Positions 24,262-28,868 of a DNA stretch of 28,868 nt are shown in pieces. The position numbers and the translations under genes were made by a program. Each line of letters starts with the position of its first letter. Within the stretch, counting starts at the first letter, position 1. This DNA comes from Enterobacteriaceae bacterium UBA3516 (GTDB taxonomy: Bacteria > Pseudomonadota > Gammaproteobacteria > Enterobacterales > Enterobacteriaceae), in NCBI GenBank assembly GCA_002377245.1, contig DFPL01000191.1, positions 9,430-38,297 on the forward strand. The letters run 5' to 3'. Under the pieces are notes generated by a model, which ran no database searches, was not told where the DNA came from, and saw only the letters and a list, made by a program, of their open reading frames with translations.

Positions 24262-25302
24262 ATGCACTACCACCGTATCCCCCATAGTTCGCTTGAAATA
24301 AGCACCCTGGGGCTGGGCACAATGACGTTTGGTGAACAGAATAGTGAAGCCGACGCCCACGCACAGCTGGATTACGCCATCAGCCAGGGGATTAACCTGA
24401 TTGATGTTGCAGAGATGTACCCTGTCCCGCCGCGCCCGGAAACCCAGGGGTTGACGGAAACCTATGTCGGCAATTGGCTGGCAAAACGCGGTAACCGCGA
24501 AAAAGTGGTGCTCGCGTCCAAAGTCAGCGGCCCCTCCCGCAATAATGACAGCGGAATTCGTCCGAACCAGGGGCTGGATCGTAAGAATATCCGCATTGCA
24601 CTTGAAGATAGCCTGAAGCGGCTGCAAACCGATCATCTCGATCTTTACCAGGTTCACTGGCCCCAGCGCCCCACTAACTGCTTTGGTACCCTCGGCTATA
24701 AATGGGCCGACTCCGCTCCGGTGATCACGCTGCTGGAAACGCTGGAAGCACTGACTGAGTTCCAGCGCGCAGGCAAAATTCGCTACATCGGGGTCTCAAA
24801 CGAAACCGCCTTCGGGGTGATGCGTTACCTGCAACTGGCGGAAAAACATGAATTGCCGCGCATTGTGACCATTCAGAACCCCTATAGCCTGTTAAACCGC
24901 AGCTATGAAGTGGGCCTGGCGGAAGTGACGCAATACGAAGGGGTTGAGCTCCTGGCCTATTCCTGCCTCGCCTTCGGGACATTAAGCGGTAAATACTTAA
25001 ACGGTGCGAAACCTGCCGGGGCGCGTAATACACTGTTTAGCCGCTTTACCCGTTACAGCGGTGAGCAAGCCCAAAAAGCGATTGCCGCTTATGTGGATAT
25101 CGCTAAGCGACATAATCTGGATCCATCGCAGATGGCGCTGGCTTTTGTCCGCCGTCAACCCTTCGTTGCCAGCACATTGTTGGGTGCAACGACAATGGAA
25201 CAGCTAAAAGCCAATGTGGAGAGCCTGCATCTGGAACTGAGCGAAGAGGTGCTGGCAGAGATTGAAGCGGTGCATCAGGTTTATACCTACCCTGCACCGT
25301 AA
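24262..25302 (+). CDS. tas: Aldo/keto reductase family protein Tas
   Basis: A 346-residue NADP(H)-dependent aldo/keto reductase with a TIM-barrel fold, equal in length to E. coli Tas. The catalytic tetrad is visible: Asp48 and Tyr53 (LIDVAEMYP), Lys87 (LASKVSG) and His132 (YQVHWPQ). The natural substrate is not known; the E. coli gene was named for complementing a tyrosine auxotroph under starvation. ATG at 24262 has GGAAG six bases upstream; a TTG two codons earlier lies inside that spacing and is rejected. It converges on lplT across a shared hairpin. Confidence 0.95.
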   Translation: MHYHRIPHSSLEISTLGLGTMTFGEQNSEADAHAQLDYAISQGINLIDVAEMYPVPPRPETQGLTETYVGNWLAKRGNREKVVLASKVSGPSRNNDSGIRPNQGLDRKNIRIALEDSLKRLQTDHLDLYQVHWPQRPTNCFGTLGYKWADSAPVITLLETLEALTEFQRAGKIRYIGVSNETAFGVMRYLQLAEKHELPRIVTIQNPYSLLNRSYEVGLAEVTQYEGVELLAYSCLAFGTLSGKYLNGAKPAGARNTLFSRFTRYSGEQAQKAIAAYVDIAKRHNLDPSQMALAFVRRQPFVASTLLGATTMEQLKANVESLHLELSEEVLAEIEAVHQVYTYPAP

Positions 25303-25309
25303 CAGGAAT

Positions 25310-25337
25310 CAGGCCGGGTTAGCCCCGGCCTGCTTTT
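25310..25337 (+). terminator. Terminator between convergent tas and lplT
   Basis: CAGGCCGGG (25310-25318) and CCCGGCCTG (25324-25332) make a perfect 9-bp stem with a five-base loop, followed by CTTTT. It works best for tas; the lplT side has no good T tract. The T tract ends at the lplT stop codon. Confidence 0.8.
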
Positions 25338-26530
25338 CAACGGCGACGTTGCCACAACCAAAGCCCCGCAATCGCCAGCGCAAACAGCACACCAAAACCG
25401 ACGCCGACACCCACCACCGGAACGCCTGTTTTCACGGCCAGCGAATAAAGTCCCAGCATCAGCAACATCGCGGTATTTTCACCCAGATTCTGCACGGCGA
25501 TAGCGTTACCCGCGCCGACAGTGCGCTTGCCCCGCTCCTGCAATAAAGCGTTAAGTGGAACAACAAAGAAACCGCCCAGCAGCCCTATCAGCAGCAGAAT
25601 GCCGTAGGCGGGAAGTACAGAATGTTGTAACGAAAAGAAGGCAACCGCCACACCAATCAAAATCCCGGCGGGCATACAGCGCGCCACTTTCTCCAGTGTT
25701 ATTAGCTTTGCCGCAAGCCCGGCCCCCGCTACAATACCCACGGCCACCATGGCATTGAGATAAGTAGGCGTTGCGTTATCGGTAATACCGAGCGCTACCG
25801 GAACCCACAGTACCAACAGGAAGCGCAGCGTTACGCCGGCCCCCCAGAACAGACTGGTACCCACCAGGGAAAAACGCGTCTCGCCGTTGTGCCAGAGTAC
25901 CGAGCAGGCATTGAAGAAACTGCGTGTCATCGGCGTAAAGCGCCAGGACTGACCCGGACGAGCCACTGCCAGACGCGGGATCATCAGGTTAGCCACTACG
26001 GCACCGGCATAGACCACCACACACACGCTGAGAGCGGCCAGTACGTGCCAGTCTGCCAGAATGCCCCCGGCCATCGAGCCAAGCAGAATGGCCGCGATCG
26101 TTGACGATTCCATCAGACCGTTGGCTTTCACCAGCTTATCGCCGGTGGTGAGCTCACCGAGGATGCCGTATTTTGCGGGAGAATAGGCTGCGGCGCCAAT
26201 CCCTACCAGCGTATAGCCAATGAACGGATTAATGCCGAAGCAGATGCAGGCGGCGCCCAACAGCTTCATTCCGTTAGCGACCATCATCACGCGCCCTTTC
26301 GGAAAGCTATCCGCTATTTGCCCCACGAAAGGGGCGAAAACAATGTAAGCACCCACAAACATCATTTGCAGAATGGGTTGGCTCCAGTCCGGGTAAAACT
26401 CGGCCTTCAGTAAGGCCAGCGTCGCGAAGAGCAGTGCGTTATCGCCAAATGCCGACAGAAACTGGGCGGCGATCACCGCCTTCATTCCTTTCGACCAGAG
26501 CGAGGTGTTAGTGTGTGCTGACTCATGCAT
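25337..26530 (-). CDS. lplT: Lysophospholipid transporter LplT
   Basis: An inner-membrane major-facilitator-type transporter that flips lysophospholipids (lyso-PE, lyso-PG) inward for re-acylation by Aas. The 397 residues equal E. coli and contain about 12 hydrophobic segments, with the cytoplasmic loop motif VGQIADSFPKGRVMM between segments 2 and 3 and a basic C-terminus (LWLWQRRR). The ATG at 26530 lies inside the end of aas, an 8-bp overlap, so the two are translated together. This gives one transport-plus-repair module for phospholipids damaged during lipoprotein maturation or by phospholipases. Confidence 0.96.
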   Translation of the reverse strand: MHESAHTNTSLWSKGMKAVIAAQFLSAFGDNALLFATLALLKAEFYPDWSQPILQMMFVGAYIVFAPFVGQIADSFPKGRVMMVANGMKLLGAACICFGINPFIGYTLVGIGAAAYSPAKYGILGELTTGDKLVKANGLMESSTIAAILLGSMAGGILADWHVLAALSVCVVVYAGAVVANLMIPRLAVARPGQSWRFTPMTRSFFNACSVLWHNGETRFSLVGTSLFWGAGVTLRFLLVLWVPVALGITDNATPTYLNAMVAVGIVAGAGLAAKLITLEKVARCMPAGILIGVAVAFFSLQHSVLPAYGILLLIGLLGGFFVVPLNALLQERGKRTVGAGNAIAVQNLGENTAMLLMLGLYSLAVKTGVPVVGVGVGFGVLFALAIAGLWLWQRRR

Positions 26531-28682
26531 GTTGAGTGTCTGCCTCTTCTACCATACTTTTTAAGGTCACAAAGTCAGGCTTCCCGCTGCCCAGTAACGG
26601 CAGCTGCTTGAGGAAGCGGATGTCACGCGGCACCGCCAGTTCCGGCACGCCCTGCGCACGGGCCTGCTGCGACAGTTTTTCCCGGGTCAATGTTTCGTCG
26701 GTAGTAAACAACACTAATGCTTCACCTTTGCTGGCGTCCGATTTAATCGCCGTTGCGTGCATTTTCTCTGGCGAAACCGCCAGCGCCAGCTGCTCCACCA
26801 TCTCCAGGGAGATCATCTCCCCGGCAATTTTGGCAAAGCGTTTCGCACGCCCCTGAATCTGCACAAAACCTTGCTCATCAAAACGGACAATATCCCCGGT
26901 GTCATACCAGCCTTGTTCAACCACGCCATCGGCATTTTCGGCTGACGGGGCTTCCAGCACCCCCGGATGCTCAACCCGCAGATAGCCGGTCATCACGTTC
27001 GGCCCTTTCAGTTGCAGGCGACCACCGTCTTCAATGCCCGGTACCGCCATCAGGCGGGCGTCCATGCCCGGCAGAATACGTCCAACCGTGCCCGGTTTGG
27101 CTGCCATCGGCACGTTGATCGACACCACCGGCGCACACTCCGTCACCCCATAACCTTCCAGAATTCGCAGACCGAACTTGTCCTGCCAGATTTGCCGGGT
27201 GCTGTCCTGCAATTTCTCCGCACCGGCCACCACATAGCGCAACCGGAAGAAGTCATACGGGTTAGCGAAGCGAGCGTAATTGCCAAGGAAAGTTGAGGTT
27301 CCAAACAGCACGGTACAGTTACGGTCGTAGACCAGCTCCGGCACAATGCGATAGTGCAACGGGCTCGGGTAGAGGAAGACTTCTGCCCCGGTCAACAGCG
27401 GTGTGAATAGCCCTACGGTGAGGCCAAAGGAGTGGAACAGCGGCAGTGCAGACATAAAACGATCGTTGGCGGTAAAGTCAGCAATAGTCCTGATTTGCTC
27501 GACGTTCGCCAGAATGCTTTTATGGCTGTGCACCACCCCTTTCGGATTGCCCTCGGAACCCGAGGTGAAAAGAATGATGGCCGGATCTTCCGGTTTTTGC
27601 GGCAATTGCGCCAGCTTAGGCATGAAGACGCGGCTGAAGATCCACAGCTTATCTTCCAGCGTCACGCTGCCTTTCAAATCTTCTAAATAGACCCAGCGCA
27701 CCTGCGTCAGTTGTTCAGGCAGGTGCCAGAGCTTGCCTTTGTCCATAAAGGTGCGCGAGGTAAAGACGGTTTTAAGCTCCGCCGCCGTAATGGCGCTGGT
27801 CAGCCCTTTTACCCCGGCGGTGTAGTTCATCATCGCCGGGATGCGCCCGCGCGCTATCGCACCGAAGATGACTGCCGCGCTGATCCCCGCGTTGGGTAAC
27901 ATCAGGCCGATTTTGTCACCGGGAGCGGTGTATTTATCCAGAATGCGGGCCACAAACAGGGTCTTGGTGAGCAGTTTGCGGTAGGAGTCCGGGGTAAAAT
28001 TGATGTCCTCGACGCAGGGTTTATTCGCCCCGTAGCGGTATTGCGCTGAAAGAAAAGCTTCAAACAGGGTTTCACGTGGACGCACCGCCATGCGGGCTTC
28101 CATCATAATCTGGTGCAGCATCTCCCCGGCGATTTTGCGGCGATCGCGCGCGCGCGGGGCGTCCGGCATCGGCAAATGCGTCGGTGGAAGAATATGCAGC
28201 GTAATACGGGGGAAAAGCCGACGCTTAACCAGCCCTTTGAGGCGACTGAAAAAGGTCAACTCCGCGCCTTCAATACGCACCGGTACCACGGTCGCCCCGG
28301 ATTTTGCCGCTACAAATCCGGCACCGTCATAAATCTTCATCAGCGAACCGGAGACCGAAATACGTCCTTCCGGGAAAATGACCACCGGCCGCCCTTCTCC
28401 TATCAAACGCACCAGATGCTTGATGGACATCGGTTTGGTGGGATCGAGAGGAACAAAATCAATAAAGGGCTTCAGCCAGCGCATATACCACTGGGTGCTG
28501 ATAGAACTGTAGACCGCGAAAACGGGGCGGACAGGCAGAAAAAGCGCCAACAGGATGCCGTCAATAAAAGAGACGTGATTCGGGGTGATCAGCACGCGCT
28601 CGCCTTGCAGGGCCTGGGTGTCCCCGGTCAATTGCACACGAAACAGGATGCGAAAAAGCTCGCGGAAAAAGCCAAATAACAT
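26523..28682 (-). CDS. aas: Bifunctional 2-acylglycerophosphoethanolamine acyltransferase / acyl-ACP synthetase Aas
   Basis: Re-acylates lysophosphatidylethanolamine at the inner membrane, using an acyl group it first activates onto bound ACP. The 719 residues hold an N-terminal PlsC-type acyltransferase (about 1-190) with the HX4D motif NHVSFID (His36, Asp41) and FPEGR, then an AMP-binding acyl-activating domain (about 230-700) with ILFTSGSEGNPKG and EGYGVTECAPV. ATG at 28682 is chosen: AGGAG lies eight bases upstream and length matches E. coli. The frame stays open 54 more codons upstream, but that part runs into omrA and looks non-coding. Overlaps lplT by eight bases. Confidence 0.97.
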   Translation of the reverse strand: MLFGFFRELFRILFRVQLTGDTQALQGERVLITPNHVSFIDGILLALFLPVRPVFAVYSSISTQWYMRWLKPFIDFVPLDPTKPMSIKHLVRLIGEGRPVVIFPEGRISVSGSLMKIYDGAGFVAAKSGATVVPVRIEGAELTFFSRLKGLVKRRLFPRITLHILPPTHLPMPDAPRARDRRKIAGEMLHQIMMEARMAVRPRETLFEAFLSAQYRYGANKPCVEDINFTPDSYRKLLTKTLFVARILDKYTAPGDKIGLMLPNAGISAAVIFGAIARGRIPAMMNYTAGVKGLTSAITAAELKTVFTSRTFMDKGKLWHLPEQLTQVRWVYLEDLKGSVTLEDKLWIFSRVFMPKLAQLPQKPEDPAIILFTSGSEGNPKGVVHSHKSILANVEQIRTIADFTANDRFMSALPLFHSFGLTVGLFTPLLTGAEVFLYPSPLHYRIVPELVYDRNCTVLFGTSTFLGNYARFANPYDFFRLRYVVAGAEKLQDSTRQIWQDKFGLRILEGYGVTECAPVVSINVPMAAKPGTVGRILPGMDARLMAVPGIEDGGRLQLKGPNVMTGYLRVEHPGVLEAPSAENADGVVEQGWYDTGDIVRFDEQGFVQIQGRAKRFAKIAGEMISLEMVEQLALAVSPEKMHATAIKSDASKGEALVLFTTDETLTREKLSQQARAQGVPELAVPRDIRFLKQLPLLGSGKPDFVTLKSMVEEADTQHA

Positions 28683-28768
28683 TGCAACTCCTTTTGTCAG
28701 TGGGTTAGACAAGATATGCATGAATTGTGGCAGATTACACGAGAACCGGGGCAGGAGAAATTCAGGCG

Positions 28769-28854
28769 AAAAAAAACCTGCGCATCTGCGCAGGTCGGTG
28801 CAAGAAATGAGTACGAAATGCGTACTGAAAAATTCACCAATCAATACCTCTGGG
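28769..28854 (-). ncRNA. omrA: OmrA small regulatory RNA
   Basis: Read on the minus strand, the sequence starts CCCAGAGGTATTGATTGGTG, the conserved 5' seed of OmrA/OmrB. A middle hairpin (GTACG, CATTT, CGTAC) follows, then a 7-bp GC-rich terminator stem (CCTGCGC/GCGCAGG) and eight U residues. Length is 86 nt against about 88 for E. coli OmrA. These Hfq-dependent RNAs are switched on by EnvZ-OmpR and repress outer-membrane proteins such as OmpT and siderophore receptors, plus csgD. The position next to aas matches E. coli, where omrA and omrB are tandem; the promoter and any omrB lie beyond the window. Confidence 0.93.
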
Positions 28855-28868
28855 ATCTTGATTGTGGC

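Noticed and set aside
28683..28844. 54-codon N-terminal extension of aas
   Set aside because: The extension overlaps omrA and its terminator, has no homology to Aas, and a good AGGAG lies before the ATG at 28682.

Overview
This window is a stretch of core chromosome from a member of the Enterobacteriaceae, close to but not E. coli. Gene order (an initiator tRNA cluster, amiC, argA, recD, recB, ptrA, recC, four minor pilin genes, thyA, lgt, ptsP, rppH, mutH, ygdQ, ygdR, tas, lplT, aas, omrA) matches the E. coli K-12 order as I know it, and protein lengths are within a few residues of the E. coli ones. Protein differences and several ERIC elements fit Enterobacter, Leclercia, Citrobacter, Klebsiella or a relative; I cannot fix the genus from this sequence alone. 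I see no prophage, insertion sequence, CRISPR array, toxin-antitoxin pair or defence island, and no broken gene.

Layout. Bases 1-17 are the 3' end of an initiator tRNA, followed by a terminator and two ERIC-type repeats (62-267). amiC (minus, cell separation) and argA (plus, arginine synthesis) diverge from a 232-bp region with two ArgR boxes. argA converges on a long minus-strand block: ppdA-ppdB-ygdB-ppdC (type IV pilus minor pilins) leads into recC, then ptrA-recB-recD. Most junctions in this block overlap by a few bases. thyA and lgt form a tight minus-strand pair, and ptsP and rppH another; between lgt and ptsP lies a second ERIC locus.

The 678-bp gap between rppH and mutH (21629-22306) is the most information-rich non-coding stretch. 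It holds two perfect and several near-consensus DnaA boxes, a cluster of GATC sites and an IHF consensus match. Its position is that of DARS2, the E. coli locus that reactivates DnaA-ADP to DnaA-ATP.

To the right, mutH, ygdQ, ygdR and tas run on the plus strand, each apparently with its own signals. tas converges on the overlapping lplT-aas pair, which takes up and re-acylates lysophospholipids. The window ends with the sRNA gene omrA on the minus strand.

Functional themes are DNA repair and replication control (RecBCD, MutH, DARS2, ThyA), envelope maintenance (AmiC, Lgt, LplT/Aas, PtrA, OmrA) and RNA or nitrogen-linked regulation (RppH, PtsP). I found no undescribed system; the observations worth checking are regulatory sites and repeats between genes.
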